Shown: one piece after another, positions 25,558-35,063 of the stretch
How positions within the stretch are numbered: position 1 is the stretch's first letter
Layout: every line of letters starts with the position of its first letter
Origin: Paracoccaceae bacterium
Lineage (GTDB): Bacteria > Pseudomonadota > Alphaproteobacteria > Rhodobacterales > Rhodobacteraceae
DNA length: 64,000 nucleotides
Assembly: GCA_030066855.1 (NCBI GenBank)
Contig: JASJAU010000002.1
Location: forward strand, 46,538-110,537
Direction of reading: 5' to 3'
Program-made: the position numbers and the translations under genes
The notes under the pieces: model-generated
Seen by the model: the letters and a program-made list of their open reading frames with translations, nothing else
What the model was told of the DNA's origin: nothing
Database searches by the model: none

Positions 25558-28410
25558 ATGACCTTCACCCCCACCGATTACCTTCCCTACGACTTCGCCA
25601 ACCGCCGCCACATCGGGCCGTCGCCCGCTGAGATGGCGGAGATGCTGGAGGTTCTGGGCGTCGAGCGACTCGATCAGTTGATCGACGAGACGGTGCCCGA
25701 GGCGATCCGGCAGACGGAGCCATTGGATTTCGGCAAACCGAAGTCCGAGCGTGAGCTTCTGTATTTCATGCGGCAAGTGGCGTTGAAGAACAAGGTCTTC
25801 ACCACGATGATCGGGCAGGGGTACTACGGCACGGTCACGCCGCCTGCGATCCAGCGGAACATCCTTGAGAACCCTGCCTGGTACACGGCCTATACGCCCT
25901 ACCAGCCGGAGATTTCCCAGGGCCGGCTTGAGGCGCTGTTGAACTATCAGACGATGATCTCGGACCTGACCGGGCTGGAGATCGCCAACGCGTCCTTGCT
26001 CGACGAGGCGACGGCGGCTGCCGAGGCTGTGACCATGGCGCAGCGCGTGGCCAAGTCGAAGGCGGGCGCGGTCTTCGTCGACGAGAACTGCCATCCGCAG
26101 AACATCGAGGTGATCAAAACCCGCTCGGCGCCCTTGGGGATAGAGGTGATCGTCGGGGCGCCGGAAGCGCTGGTGGTCGAGGAGGTCTTCGCTGCGGTCT
26201 TCCAATACCCCGGCACCTATGGGCACGTCCGCGACTTCACGAACGAGATCGGCGCGTTGCATGAAGCGAAGGCGCTGGGCATCGTGATCGCCGATCCTTT
26301 GGCTCTGACGCTCCTCAAAGAGCCGGGCGCCATGGGGGCGGATATCGCGATTGGTTCGACTCAGCGGTTCGGCGTGCCGATGGGCTACGGCGGCCCGCAC
26401 GCGGCCTATATGGCCTGCCGCGACGCCTACAAACGCGCGATGCCGGGGCGTCTGGTCGGCGTGTCGATCGACTCGCGCGGCAACAAGGCCTATCGCCTGT
26501 CGCTCCAGACACGGGAGCAGCACATCCGGCGCGAGAAGGCGACGTCGAACGTCTGCACAGCGCAGGCGCTCTTGGCGGTCATGGCGTCCTTCTATGCTGT
26601 GTTCCACGGACCGGACGGGCTAAAGGCCATCGCGCAGCGCATTCACCGCAAGACCGAACGGCTGGTGATGGGGCTGGAGGCTGGCGGCTATGCTATTGAA
26701 CCGAAAAACTTTTTCGACACGGTGACCGTCGAGGTCGGCCCGCTTCAGGGCGTCATCATGGAGGCTGGGCGGCGCGAGCGGATCAACTTCCGGAAAGTGG
26801 GAGAGACAAGAATCGGCATCGCCGTGGACGAGACGATCCGCCCCGCCGTTCTGGAGGGCGTCTGGCGGGCCTTCGGTCTGGACTTCAAGCGCGACGATTT
26901 CGAGGCGGGCTACACACGGCTCCCGGTCGAGTACCACAGAACTTCCGATTTTTTGACCCACCCGACTTTCCACCACAACCGCGCCGAGACCGAGATGATG
27001 CGCTACATGCGACGTCTGGCGGATCGGGATCTGGCGCTCGACCGCGCGATGATCCCGCTCGGCTCCTGCACGATGAAGCTCAACTCGGCGGCCGAGATGA
27101 TGCCGGTCACCTGGCCGGATTTCTCGAACCTGCACCCTTTCGCGCCGGCCGACCAGGTCGAGGGTTACACCCAGATGATTGCGGATCTGTCGGAGAAGCT
27201 TTGCACCATCACCGGCTATGACGCGATGTCGATGCAGCCGAACTCGGGCGCTCAAGGTGAGTATGCCGGCCTTCTGACCATCGCGGCCTACCACCGGGCG
27301 CGGGGCGACACGGAGCGGAACATCTGCCTCATCCCGATCAACGCGCACGGCACAAATCCGGCCTCGGCGCATATGTGCGGGATGGAGGTTGTCGTTACCA
27401 AGTGCACCGAGAATGGCGATATCGACGTCGAGGATTTTCGCGCCAAGGCCGAAGCGGCGGGCGACCGGCTGGCGGCCTGCATGATCACCTATCCGTCGAC
27501 CCATGGGGTGTTCGAGGAAACGGTCAAGGAGGTCTGCCAGATCACCCATGACCACGGCGGGCAGGTTTATATCGACGGAGCGAACCTGAACGCGATGGTG
27601 GGGATCGCGCGGCCGGGCGACGTGGGCGGCGACGTGAGTCACCTGAACCTGCACAAGACCTTTTGCATCCCTCATGGCGGCGGCGGGCCCGGCATGGGGC
27701 CGATCGGGGTCAAGGCGCATCTCGCGCCCTTCCTGCCGGGCCACCCGGAGACCGGCGGGCGCGAGGGGCCGGTCAGCGCCGCGCCCTATGGCTCGCCGGG
27801 GATTTTGATGATCTCCTGGGCATACATTCTGCTTATGGGCGGCGATGGGCTGACGCAGGCGACCAAGGTCGCGATCCTGAACGGCAACTACATTGCCAAG
27901 CGCCTGGAGGGCGCCTTCGACGTGCTCTATCGCGGGTCAATGGGCCGGGTCGCGCATGAATGCATTATTGACACGCGGCCCTATGCCGAGAGCGCGGGCG
28001 TGACCGTGGACGATATCGCCAAGCGTCTGATAGACAACGGTTTTCACGCCCCGACGATGAGCTGGCCGGTGGCCGGCACCCTGATGATCGAGCCCACGGA
28101 ATCCGAGACCAAGGCCGAACTCGACCGGTTCTGCGACGCGATGCTGTCGATCCGGGACGAGATCAGAGCGATTGAGGCGGGCGAGATCGACGCCGAGAAC
28201 AATCCGCTCAAGCGCGCGCCCCATACGGTCGAAGATCTGATCGGCGAGTGGAACCGGCCCTACAGCCGCGAGCAGGGCTGCTACCCGGCAGGCGCCTTTC
28301 GGGTCGATAAGTACTGGCCGCCGGTGAACCGCGTCGACAACGCCTGGGGTGACCGGCATCTGGTCTGCACCTGCCCGCCGTTGGAGGAGTATGCCGAAGC
28401 GGCGGAGTAG
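25558..28410 (+). CDS. gcvP: Glycine dehydrogenase (decarboxylating), P-protein
   Basis: The 950-residue homodimeric-type P-protein decarboxylates glycine and loads the aminomethyl group onto GcvH. Both halves of the family are fused in one chain. The PLP lysine is Lys700 in [17 protein letters not shown]. The start ATG 25558 follows a GGGAGA site. The L-protein (lipoamide dehydrogenase) is not encoded here and would be shared from a 2-oxoacid dehydrogenase operon. Confidence 0.97.
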   Translation: MTFTPTDYLPYDFANRRHIGPSPAEMAEMLEVLGVERLDQLIDETVPEAIRQTEPLDFGKPKSERELLYFMRQVALKNKVFTTMIGQGYYGTVTPPAIQRNILENPAWYTAYTPYQPEISQGRLEALLNYQTMISDLTGLEIANASLLDEATAAAEAVTMAQRVAKSKAGAVFVDENCHPQNIEVIKTRSAPLGIEVIVGAPEALVVEEVFAAVFQYPGTYGHVRDFTNEIGALHEAKALGIVIADPLALTLLKEPGAMGADIAIGSTQRFGVPMGYGGPHAAYMACRDAYKRAMPGRLVGVSIDSRGNKAYRLSLQTREQHIRREKATSNVCTAQALLAVMASFYAVFHGPDGLKAIAQRIHRKTERLVMGLEAGGYAIEPKNFFDTVTVEVGPLQGVIMEAGRRERINFRKVGETRIGIAVDETIRPAVLEGVWRAFGLDFKRDDFEAGYTRLPVEYHRTSDFLTHPTFHHNRAETEMMRYMRRLADRDLALDRAMIPLGSCTMKLNSAAEMMPVTWPDFSNLHPFAPADQVEGYTQMIADLSEKLCTITGYDAMSMQPNSGAQGEYAGLLTIAAYHRARGDTERNICLIPINAHGTNPASAHMCGMEVVVTKCTENGDIDVEDFRAKAEAAGDRLAACMITYPSTHGVFEETVKEVCQITHDHGGQVYIDGANLNAMVGIARPGDVGGDVSHLNLHKTFCIPHGGGGPGMGPIGVKAHLAPFLPGHPETGGREGPVSAAPYGSPGILMISWAYILLMGGDGLTQATKVAILNGNYIAKRLEGAFDVLYRGSMGRVAHECIIDTRPYAESAGVTVDDIAKRLIDNGFHAPTMSWPVAGTLMIEPTESETKAELDRFCDAMLSIRDEIRAIEAGEIDAENNPLKRAPHTVEDLIGEWNRPYSREQGCYPAGAFRVDKYWPPVNRVDNAWGDRHLVCTCPPLEEYAEAAE

Positions 28411-28422
28411 CGCGCAAGGAGA

Positions 28423-28445
28423 CGCGGACGGCAGGGCCGTCCGCG
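28423..28445. terminator. 10-bp hairpin after gcvP
   Basis: A perfect 10-bp stem (CGCGGACGGC/GCCGTCCGCG) with a 3-base loop lies 12 bases after the gcvP stop and before the converging SDR gene. No T-run, but the strong stem and position suggest a bidirectional terminator. Confidence 0.55.
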
Positions 28446-28471
28446 CGCGTCGCCGTCAAAGGCGAAGCGGA

Positions 28472-29254
28472 TCAGGCGGGCTTCGTCTGGCTTCGCGCAA
28501 TGATACCGAGCGCAGTGCGGCGGGGCACAAGGGGGATGATCCAGTTCATCAGGAACGACAGCAGCCGCTCGTTGATGGAAATCAGCTCGCCCCGCATCAT
28601 CGCGTCATAACCGAACTTGGCGACATCCGCCGCATTCGCGCCGCCCGCTTTGACCATCGTCGTGCCTTCGAGGTTCGCGGTCTTGGCGAACTCGGTTTCG
28701 ACATAGCCCGGCGCGAGAACCGTGCTGGTCACGCCTTTGCCGCGCAGCTCTTCGTTCAGCGCCTGGCTGAAGGAGTTCACGAAAGCCTTGGTCGCGAAAT
28801 AGGTGGCCTGGTTTGGGCCCGGCGCGAAGCCTGCGGTTGAGCCGACGTTCAGGATCTTGCCGCCGCCCTGTTCGACCATGTCCTTGGCGACGAGATGGGT
28901 GAGCGTAACAAGTTCGGTGACGTTCAGTTGGATCATCGAGAGGTCGGCGTCGAGCTCGCGCTCGACGAACTTGCCGTGGCCGCCGAACCCGGCGTTGTTG
29001 ATCAGAATTTCGACCGGCGCGCCGATGGCTTTGACCGCCTCATAGAGCGCCTTGCCGCCGCCGATCTGACCGAGGTCATGGGCGATGACGTGGGCGGTGA
29101 TGCCGTATTTTTCCTCCAGCTCGTTTTTGAGCGTGTCGAGCGCCTCCTTTCGGCGCGCGGTGATGATCACGTCGCCGCCTTTGGAGGCGTGATAGCGGGC
29201 GAATTCGGTGCCGAGGCCTGCGGAAGCGCCGGTGATGAGGGCTGCGTTGGTCAT
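28472..29254 (-). CDS. SDR-family oxidoreductase, divergent from tetR
   Basis: The ATG at 29254 follows AAAGGA with an 8-base spacer. The 260-residue SDR has the GASAGLG cofactor loop near the N-terminus and an intact catalytic Y-FAT-K. A hydrophobic C-terminal stretch (LSFLMNWIIPLVP) hints at membrane association, as in fatty-acyl or steroid-type SDRs. It is transcribed divergently from a TetR gene, and two palindromes lie between the two starts, so it is very probably the regulated target. Substrate unknown. Confidence 0.85.
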   Translation of the reverse strand: MTNAALITGASAGLGTEFARYHASKGGDVIITARRKEALDTLKNELEEKYGITAHVIAHDLGQIGGGKALYEAVKAIGAPVEILINNAGFGGHGKFVERELDADLSMIQLNVTELVTLTHLVAKDMVEQGGGKILNVGSTAGFAPGPNQATYFATKAFVNSFSQALNEELRGKGVTSTVLAPGYVETEFAKTANLEGTTMVKAGGANAADVAKFGYDAMMRGELISINERLLSFLMNWIIPLVPRRTALGIIARSQTKPA

Positions 29255-29280
29255 GGGTCGGGTCCTTTCGATTCTCAAAA

Positions 29281-29296
29281 GTCAACAAGTGTTGAC
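29281..29296. promoter_or_regulatory. Predicted TetR operator 1
   Basis: GTCAACAAGTGTTGAC is a 16-bp inverted repeat (GTCAAC/GTTGAC arms) 27 bases upstream of the SDR start. An almost identical element lies at 29325-29340. Inferred binding site of the divergent TetR protein. Confidence 0.65.
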
Positions 29297-29324
29297 AGAA
29301 CAGATAGGTGTCCGGATTCAGCAT

Positions 29325-29340
29325 GTCAACACCCGTTGAC
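29325..29340. promoter_or_regulatory. Predicted TetR operator 2
   Basis: GTCAACACCCGTTGAC repeats the 6-bp arms of operator 1 with a different 4-base centre, 29 bases before the tetR start. The centre-to-centre distance is 44 bases, about four helical turns, so both sites would face the same side of the DNA. Confidence 0.65.
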
Positions 29341-29369
29341 TTTTTTTCTTCATCCCTTAGGTTCGGATC

Positions 29370-29933
29370 ATGTCAAAGTCTGAAAAAACAAAAGAAAACC
29401 TGCTGATCGCGGGACAGCGCCTGTTCTGGACCCGGGGCTTTTCCAACGTCTCCGTCCGGGAGATCGCCCAGGCGGCGAATGTCGATGTCGCTCTCATATC
29501 CCGGTATTTCGGATCAAAACGCGGCCTTTTTGAGGCCACGCTGGAGAAGCTGCCCGCGATCGACCCCGAGGATTTCGAGAGCGCCGAGCAGCTTGTGGAC
29601 GCAATTGTTGAATTGTTCGTTACCGCGCCCCGACGTCCCGGTGAGGCATCGGCGCTCACCATCATTCTCTCGAACGCGGGCGATCCAGAATCGAGCGAGC
29701 CTGTGCGCGAGGCGTTTCGCCGGAAGTGGGGGGAACCGATGGACCGGATCATCGGCGATCCGGCAAAGAGCGCGCTGATGAGCGCCGCAATGATCGGGGT
29801 CAGCGTGGCTGAGAAGGTGCTTCTGCTGCAGGGCATCGCCGCGCCGGGCGATCCTGCCTATGAAGCGCAACTTCGCGCGATGCTCGAGGCAGCGCTCACT
29901 TTCGAGCTTGTTCCGGCGGTGGAGCTGGCCTGA
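29370..29933 (+). CDS. TetR/AcrR-family transcriptional regulator
   Basis: The 187-residue protein has the TetR N-terminal helix-turn-helix (SVREIAQAANVDVALISRYFGSK, residues about 28-50) and a variable ligand-binding C-terminal domain. It is divergent from the SDR gene, with two operators between them, which predicts autoregulation and repression of the SDR. The ligand is unknown. Confidence 0.9.
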   Translation: MSKSEKTKENLLIAGQRLFWTRGFSNVSVREIAQAANVDVALISRYFGSKRGLFEATLEKLPAIDPEDFESAEQLVDAIVELFVTAPRRPGEASALTIILSNAGDPESSEPVREAFRRKWGEPMDRIIGDPAKSALMSAAMIGVSVAEKVLLLQGIAAPGDPAYEAQLRAMLEAALTFELVPAVELA

Positions 29934-29984
29934 TCCCCACCGCCTTGACTTGGCCATAGCCATCCGCCAAAACGCGCGGGTCGT

Positions 29985-30060
<76 letters not shown>

Positions 30061-30149
30061 TTTCCCCTTCTGCTGGATTGAGGCGACGTCGAAGGCGGTC
30101 GCCTTCGTGTTCATTGTGGAACTCGTCGAAAGGGCCGCTATCCGACCGT

Positions 30150-30326
30150 TCAACGCGCGTGGTCTTCTCCCAGAAAAGCGGCAGCAAGCGCCGTGCCCAA
30201 AGTGAGAAAGCCGATCGTCGAATAAAGCGTGAACGCCTGACTAAGGCCGAGATCGTTGATCAGGGCGAGCGAAAGCGTTGCTGAAATCGCGATTGGAAGG
30301 CTGAACAGAACGGCGGCGAAGGCCAT
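30150..30326 (-). CDS. Small membrane protein (58 aa)
   Basis: A 58-residue frame preceded by a strong CGGGAGAG ribosome site. It encodes two hydrophobic helices (AAVLFSLPIAISATLSLAL and TIGFLTLGTALAAAFLG) joined by a short NDLGLSQ loop. It lies alone between tRNA-Ala and the operon end at 30404. No family recognised; the ribosome site and regular two-helix pattern make it likely real. Confidence 0.6.
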   Translation of the reverse strand: MAFAAVLFSLPIAISATLSLALINDLGLSQAFTLYSTIGFLTLGTALAAAFLGEDHAR

Positions 30327-30403
30327 GGGTCTCTCCCGGAAAACTCCGGCAGGGGAATAGCACCCATGGCTGAAGAATCTGTCAATACTCTGTTGCCGCA
30401 GGG

Positions 30404-31198
30404 TTAAGCCGGGCCACCGATTGTGGGCAGGAACCCGCCGAGCGGCGTGTCGCGGACCTGCCGCAGCAGCCCGACAAAGCCTCCAACCTGGTGCTCGGCG
30501 GAGCGCCGGCCTTTCTCGGCAGTGGCCAGATGCGCCTCGCCCACAGTGCCCGCCGGGTTCAGATCCGAGGCGACCCAGCCGTAGGAGACAGGGCCGATCG
30601 GGGCGATGGGGGTATCTTCGGCTGTCGACGGGAAATCCGTCGCCTGGGTCATATCGACCGTCTCGGGCCGGAAGTGGAGCATGAGCGAGGTCTCACGGTC
30701 ACCGCCATGGATGCCATAGGCGTTCTCGCGGTCTGAGAATAGGCCCTCAGGCTGGCCGAAATTGCCCCACTGACACTTGACGGCGAGCATGCCCGCTTCG
30801 ACCCGAAGCTCGCGGGCAAGAATCGAGATCAGATCGAGATTGCCACCATGGCTGTTCACGATGACCACCTTGCGGACCCCGGCGCGCGCGACCGAGAGAC
30901 CGATCTCGCGCCAGGCATTGAGCGCTGTCTCGGCGGTTAGCGTGAGCGTGCCGCGCGCGTGGAGGTGCTCGTTGGATTTGCCAACCGCCTGAACGGGTAG
31001 AATGCGTATGTCGAGGTCCTCGGGGCATTGATTGCGAAGTTCGGCAAGCATGCCTTCGGCGATCATTGTATCGGTGCCGGTCGGCAGATGGGGCCCATGC
31101 TGTTCGATGGCCGCAGTGGGCAGGATCGCGATGACCTTCTCAGGGTCCAGGCCTTCGAACTCGGTCGTGCGGTAGTCGGCCCAGTCGAGCCGCCTCAT
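30404..31198 (-). CDS. Creatininase-family amidohydrolase
   Basis: The 264-residue protein shows the creatininase metal ligands: EQHGPHLPTGTD near 32-43, the NSHGGN motif near 115, and a GIHGGDRETS block carrying the Glu ligand. The family hydrolyses cyclic or linear amides (creatinine, formamide intermediates in F420/riboflavin synthesis, mycofactocin). It is the last gene of the eight-gene operon, its ATG overlapping the preceding stop by four bases (ATGA). In this context it probably opens a cyclic amide made or imported by the upstream products. Cytosolic. Confidence 0.85.
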   Translation of the reverse strand: MRRLDWADYRTTEFEGLDPEKVIAILPTAAIEQHGPHLPTGTDTMIAEGMLAELRNQCPEDLDIRILPVQAVGKSNEHLHARGTLTLTAETALNAWREIGLSVARAGVRKVVIVNSHGGNLDLISILARELRVEAGMLAVKCQWGNFGQPEGLFSDRENAYGIHGGDRETSLMLHFRPETVDMTQATDFPSTAEDTPIAPIGPVSYGWVASDLNPAGTVGEAHLATAEKGRRSAEHQVGGFVGLLRQVRDTPLGGFLPTIGGPA

Positions 31199-31818
31199 GC
31201 CGGGGCGGCCTTCATCTGGGCGCGTCCCGTGAAGCGCTCCATCTTGCGGGCGACCTTCTCAAGGTGCTTCTGGCGACTATGGGCGGTGGAGCTGTCCATC
31301 AGGTAGTGGGCGGCGAAGGCGGTTTTATGAGGTTTCTTGCAGAGCAAACCGACGCCGCGCAGGATCGTGCGCTTGCCGGGCGCGCCGACCAGCGTCGTCA
31401 GCCACCAGCTCGCGCCACAAGTGGTGAAGAGGCCGAGGTGGGTGATGTGCTGGAGGCCCGGGCGGATCGTATCGCTTTCCTCGTTCGGCATCAGGAACGC
31501 GACGTCGGGCAAGAGGACCCGGTCAAGCCATCCCTTGAGGACAGCCGGCAGACCGTACCACCAGGTCGGATAGACGAAGATCAGCGTATCGCACCAGCGG
31601 ATATCGGCGACATCGTCGGCGACCGGATCGCAGTTTTCTGGGCAGTTCTGATACCCTCGGTGTTCCTCGGCTGTCAGGATCGGATTGAAGCCGCGCTTGT
31701 AGAGGTCGAGAAGCCGAACCTCGGCGCCCGCTTCCTTGAGCTTGTCGAGGACGGTGTCGCGCACGGCGGCGGTGAAGCTCTCCTCGCGCGGATGGCAGTA
31801 AACGACGAGCGCCCGCAT
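31195..31818 (-). CDS. Flavodoxin-fold NAD(P)H-quinone oxidoreductase 1
   Basis: This 207-residue protein of the NQO/KefF-like flavodoxin fold has an N-terminal MRALVVYCHPREESF strand-loop for FMN/FAD and the conserved PTWWYGLPAVLKGWLDRV block. It begins one base after the stop of its paralogue, with which it shares layout and RGFNP/RGY blocks, indicating a tandem duplication. Such enzymes transfer two electrons from NAD(P)H to quinones or electrophiles. Within the operon it may reduce a catabolic intermediate. Confidence 0.85.
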   Translation of the reverse strand: MRALVVYCHPREESFTAAVRDTVLDKLKEAGAEVRLLDLYKRGFNPILTAEEHRGYQNCPENCDPVADDVADIRWCDTLIFVYPTWWYGLPAVLKGWLDRVLLPDVAFLMPNEESDTIRPGLQHITHLGLFTTCGASWWLTTLVGAPGKRTILRGVGLLCKKPHKTAFAAHYLMDSSTAHSRQKHLEKVARKMERFTGRAQMKAAPA

Positions 31819-31819
31819 G

Positions 31820-32401
31820 TCAGAATGACCTCATTTCCTGTTTTACCCGGTTCAGAAACGCGCCGCGTTCGGCGTCTTGTCTTCTGTTCATATCGTAAAG
31901 CGCGAGGTAGCGCATCCGCGTTGGCTGGGTCATGTAGCGAAGGTGGCGCGTGACTGACTTGCGGGGCGGATCGCCCGCCATGACCGCGCGGAGCCGCGTG
32001 CCGCCGTAGGTGGTCACGGCGGCAAGTTTCTTTATGTGAGTGAGGTTGGGTTTGACCTTGCCGTCGACCAGCTTGAACGACACGCCAGGCAGAAAGACGC
32101 GGTCGATAAACCCTTTCAGCATGGCGGGATAACCGAAATTCCAGACTGGGAAGGAGAGAATGAGCGTGTCGGCGGCTCGAAGCCGCGCGACATAGTCCGC
32201 GACGGGTTCGATGTTCGGCCCCTCGTCGTGGTAGCCCCGGCGCTCAAGGTCCGAAAGGACCGGGTTGAAGCCCTCGGCGTAGAGGTCGCAATCGTCGATC
32301 TCCCAGCCGCGCTCGGAGAGCGTTTCGACGATGCCGGTGTGGAGCGCGGAAGCGAAGCTGTCGCCGCAGGGGTGAGCGTAGAGGATAAGGGCCCGGGTCA
32401 C
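31820..32401 (-). CDS. Flavodoxin-fold NAD(P)H-quinone oxidoreductase 2
   Basis: The 193-residue paralogue of the following gene starts at GTG 32401, overlapping the FAD oxidoreductase stop (GTGA). It shows RALILYAHPCGDSF at the N-terminus and FPVWNFGYPAMLKGFIDRVF in the centre, with FLPGVSFKL after it. The Trp pair of its neighbour is changed to WNF, so the two may prefer different substrates. A longer upstream extension in the same frame lies antisense-free within the preceding gene and is rejected. Confidence 0.85.
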   Translation of the reverse strand: MTRALILYAHPCGDSFASALHTGIVETLSERGWEIDDCDLYAEGFNPVLSDLERRGYHDEGPNIEPVADYVARLRAADTLILSFPVWNFGYPAMLKGFIDRVFLPGVSFKLVDGKVKPNLTHIKKLAAVTTYGGTRLRAVMAGDPPRKSVTRHLRYMTQPTRMRYLALYDMNRRQDAERGAFLNRVKQEMRSF

Positions 32402-33798
32402 TCCGCCGCCTGAAGTTTTGGATAGGCGTACATCTTCGAATAGTCCCAGTTCGGGTCGTCCCAGGCGATCATCTTTCCGGGGTTCAGGAGGCCTTTGGGG
32501 TCGGCCTCTTTCTTGAACTGGAGCTGGCGGTCGTCGACGGTCTGACGCCCGCCCTCTTCGAGCGTGTAGCGGTGCGGGTTGAAGACCATGGCTCCGATCG
32601 CCTCGTGCCGGGCGATGATCTCGTCGAGGCGCTCTTCGGTGGAGAACTTCACCATAGAGAGGCCCGCGAAGATGACCTTGCCGCTCTCGCGCATGACTTC
32701 GAGGTGGTGGAGCACCTCGGGCGAGAACTCGCACTGCATCTGTTCGATCATCGCGAGCTGCTTGGGGCCCGCGAAGCGAACCTGGAGATAAGTGATTTCG
32801 GGATCGACCTTGAGCGCCCGGAGCGTGGTGTGGTTCCAGCTGTACTCATAGACCGGGCCCGGATTGCGCGGCCAGTCGTGGTCGTCGCTGCGATAGATCA
32901 TCCGCGCTGTCGGGCGGCGGGCAAGGAAGGTGAGGAATCCGTCCATCGAATGCGGTGCGATCATCAGGCCCAAGACGGTGGTTTTTTCGTCCACATGGGG
33001 CGCGACGCGCTGGAAATAGGCGTGAGCGGTTGGAGCCTCGTAGACGCTGACCAGTTTTTTGAGGATGCCGTCCTCGTTGGCGAGGTCCTGCGCGAGTTGG
33101 GCGGCCTCCATGAAATCGTCAGTGGTGACGAAGATCTCGACCCAGTCGTACGCCGGAGCGAGCGGCATTTCGACCTCAGTGATGATGCCGTTTGTACCGT
33201 AGGCGTGGGAGACGCGAGCGAGCTCCTCGCCGGTGAATTCGAGGATGCGGGGTTCCGCCTCCATCGTCACGACGCGAAGGCGGATGATGTTGCCGAGATC
33301 GCGGAGCGCCCCCCAGGTGCAGGAGCCGACGCCGCCCGAGCCGCCGGCGATGAAGCCGCCAATGGTGGCGGTGGCGACGGTGGAGGAGAACATGCGGAGT
33401 TCGTGGCCCGCCTGTTCCCGACAGGTCGCGTCGACGTCTTTGAGGAGGACACCCGGCTCGCAGATGACACGGCCCGGATGGACCTCCTTCACCTTGTCCA
33501 TATGGCGGAGGTGCATGACGCAGCCGCCTTCGAGCGGCATGGCCTGGCCGTAATTGCCGGTGCCCGCGCCGCGCGTGGTGACGGGGCAGTCGTGGGCGAA
33601 GCAGGTCTTGAGGATTTCGATAACCTCGGCCTCGCTTCTCGGGCGGACGACGAAGTCGGCGGTCACATGGTCGAGGCGATCTTTCAGGACCGGGGAGTAC
33701 CAGAAGAAATCGCGGCTGGCGGCTTTGATGGCGACTTCTTTGTCTTCGACGTCGAGATGGGCGAGCGCGGCTTTGGCGGCGGCGACGTTGGGTTTCAT
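32398..33798 (-). CDS. FAD-binding oxidoreductase (GlcD/PCMH type)
   Basis: This 466-residue protein has a PCMH-type FAD domain: VVRPRSEAEVIEILKTC, then TTRGAGTGNYGQ for pyrophosphate binding, and GGFIAGGSGGVGS with an SCTWGALRDLG segment. The C-terminal part ends DPKGLLNPGK, the usual GlcD/DLD signature. Family members oxidise 2-hydroxy acids or similar alcohols and pass electrons to FAD. It overlaps both neighbours by four bases. In this operon it could oxidise a ring-derived intermediate. Confidence 0.88.
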   Translation of the reverse strand: MKPNVAAAKAALAHLDVEDKEVAIKAASRDFFWYSPVLKDRLDHVTADFVVRPRSEAEVIEILKTCFAHDCPVTTRGAGTGNYGQAMPLEGGCVMHLRHMDKVKEVHPGRVICEPGVLLKDVDATCREQAGHELRMFSSTVATATIGGFIAGGSGGVGSCTWGALRDLGNIIRLRVVTMEAEPRILEFTGEELARVSHAYGTNGIITEVEMPLAPAYDWVEIFVTTDDFMEAAQLAQDLANEDGILKKLVSVYEAPTAHAYFQRVAPHVDEKTTVLGLMIAPHSMDGFLTFLARRPTARMIYRSDDHDWPRNPGPVYEYSWNHTTLRALKVDPEITYLQVRFAGPKQLAMIEQMQCEFSPEVLHHLEVMRESGKVIFAGLSMVKFSTEERLDEIIARHEAIGAMVFNPHRYTLEEGGRQTVDDRQLQFKKEADPKGLLNPGKMIAWDDPNWDYSKMYAYPKLQAAE

Positions 33799-35063
33799 AG
33801 GGTCGTCTCCATCAGGTGATCGAGGTCCGAATAATCGGGGAGCGTGGTGTCGATGGCTTTGCCGCCCCGCAAGACGACGCGGTCGGATTGCGGGCGCGAG
33901 AAGAGCTCGGTCCAGTCGCGGGCCCTCGTGATGACCAGATCGGCAGGCGCACCCGGCGCGAGCGAGGGCGCGTCGAAGCCGCAGGCTTTGGCCGGATTTT
34001 TCAAGAACGTGTGGGTCCAGTCGGCATCGGAATGATCCAGATGGCCGATGCGGGTGGCCTGTCGCATGACCTCAATCATGTCGAGATCGCCGTAAGCGTA
34101 GAACGGGTCGCGGGTGTTGTCGGAGGCGAAGCTGACATTGATGCCGCGCGCCTTCATCTCGTGGGCGAGGGTGATCCCGCGATTCCGGGGCGTGCGGCCC
34201 GCGTGGCGGTCCTGGAGGTAGAGGTTGCACATCGGCAGTGAGACGATGTGGAGGCCTGCCTTGGCCACCAGGTCGAGGGTGTCGAGCGCCCGCGCCTCGT
34301 CCTGGGTTGAGAGCGAACAGCAATGACCGACAACGACCGGGGCGTCGAAGCCGGTCTCCAAAGCGCATTCGGCGATGGCGCGGAGGGTCTCGGCCTCCGG
34401 GTCCATCGTCTCGTCGGCGTGGAAGTCGGCGGTGAGATCGCGTTCTCCCGCGAGGGTGAAGAAGTCGAAGATGCGCTGCCGGACGTCAGGCACAGGGTAT
34501 GTGACCATGCCGAGGACGCCGCCCGTCTTCGCCACGATGTCCGCAGTTGCGGCGTAATCGCTGGCGATGCTTTCATGGCCGTCGCAGCCGATCAGGCTTG
34601 CCGCCTGAAGCGCGATCCGGCCTTCCCACTCCCCCCGCACCTCTTCGAACACGGCCCAAGAGATCCGGTCCTGCGGCGGGATTGAGTCGAGATGCGTGCG
34701 GATGGCGCGGGTGCCGTGGGCATAGGCGCATTTGAGCGCGAAGGTCATGCGCGCGCGCACGTCTTCGGCGCTCCAATTGGCTTCGCGGTCGGCGCCGACG
34801 GTCGTGAGCGCGCCCAGGAAGGTGCCGTCAGGATTGGCGGCGCGGGGCCAGATATGGCCTTTGTCGAGATGGGTGTGCATGTCGACGAAGCAGGGGAAGA
34901 CCATGGCGCGGGCCATGTCGATTTCCTCGCCACCCGAGGCGGCGATCCTGCCGTCGGCGAGGGAGAGGTCCGTCACTACCAGGTCCTCGGCCGCTCCGAT
35001 GAGGCAGCCGGGGACGGTGACGTTTATCAGCCGGACGCGGCGGTCTTCCGGGATCGCTTGCAT
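33795..35063 (-). CDS. Amidohydrolase/cytosine deaminase-like enzyme
   Basis: The ATG at 35063 shares its A with the permease stop (TGATG) and has a GGGAG ribosome site. The 422-residue TIM-barrel metal-dependent hydrolase shows HTHLDKG at 63-69, DFHADET, VGHCCSLS and SFASDNTRDPF, matching the single-metal CodA subset that deaminates or hydrolyses cytosine, creatinine-like and triazine rings. The neighbouring importer and creatininase suggest that an imported N-heterocycle is the substrate. Cytosine itself is possible. Confidence 0.87.
   Translation of the reverse strand: MQAIPEDRRVRLINVTVPGCLIGAAEDLVVTDLSLADGRIAASGGEEIDMARAMVFPCFVDMHTHLDKGHIWPRAANPDGTFLGALTTVGADREANWSAEDVRARMTFALKCAYAHGTRAIRTHLDSIPPQDRISWAVFEEVRGEWEGRIALQAASLIGCDGHESIASDYAATADIVAKTGGVLGMVTYPVPDVRQRIFDFFTLAGERDLTADFHADETMDPEAETLRAIAECALETGFDAPVVVGHCCSLSTQDEARALDTLDLVAKAGLHIVSLPMCNLYLQDRHAGRTPRNRGITLAHEMKARGINVSFASDNTRDPFYAYGDLDMIEVMRQATRIGHLDHSDADWTHTFLKNPAKACGFDAPSLAPGAPADLVITRARDWTELFSRPQSDRVVLRGGKAIDTTLPDYSDLDHLMETTL

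Noticed and set aside
26620..27744. 374-codon minus-strand frame opposite gcvP
   Set aside because: Antisense shadow; gcvP motifs are unambiguous.
32402..32734. Upstream extension of the second flavoprotein frame
   Set aside because: Lies inside the FAD oxidoreductase gene; the GTGA-overlap start at 32401 gives the family-typical N-terminus.
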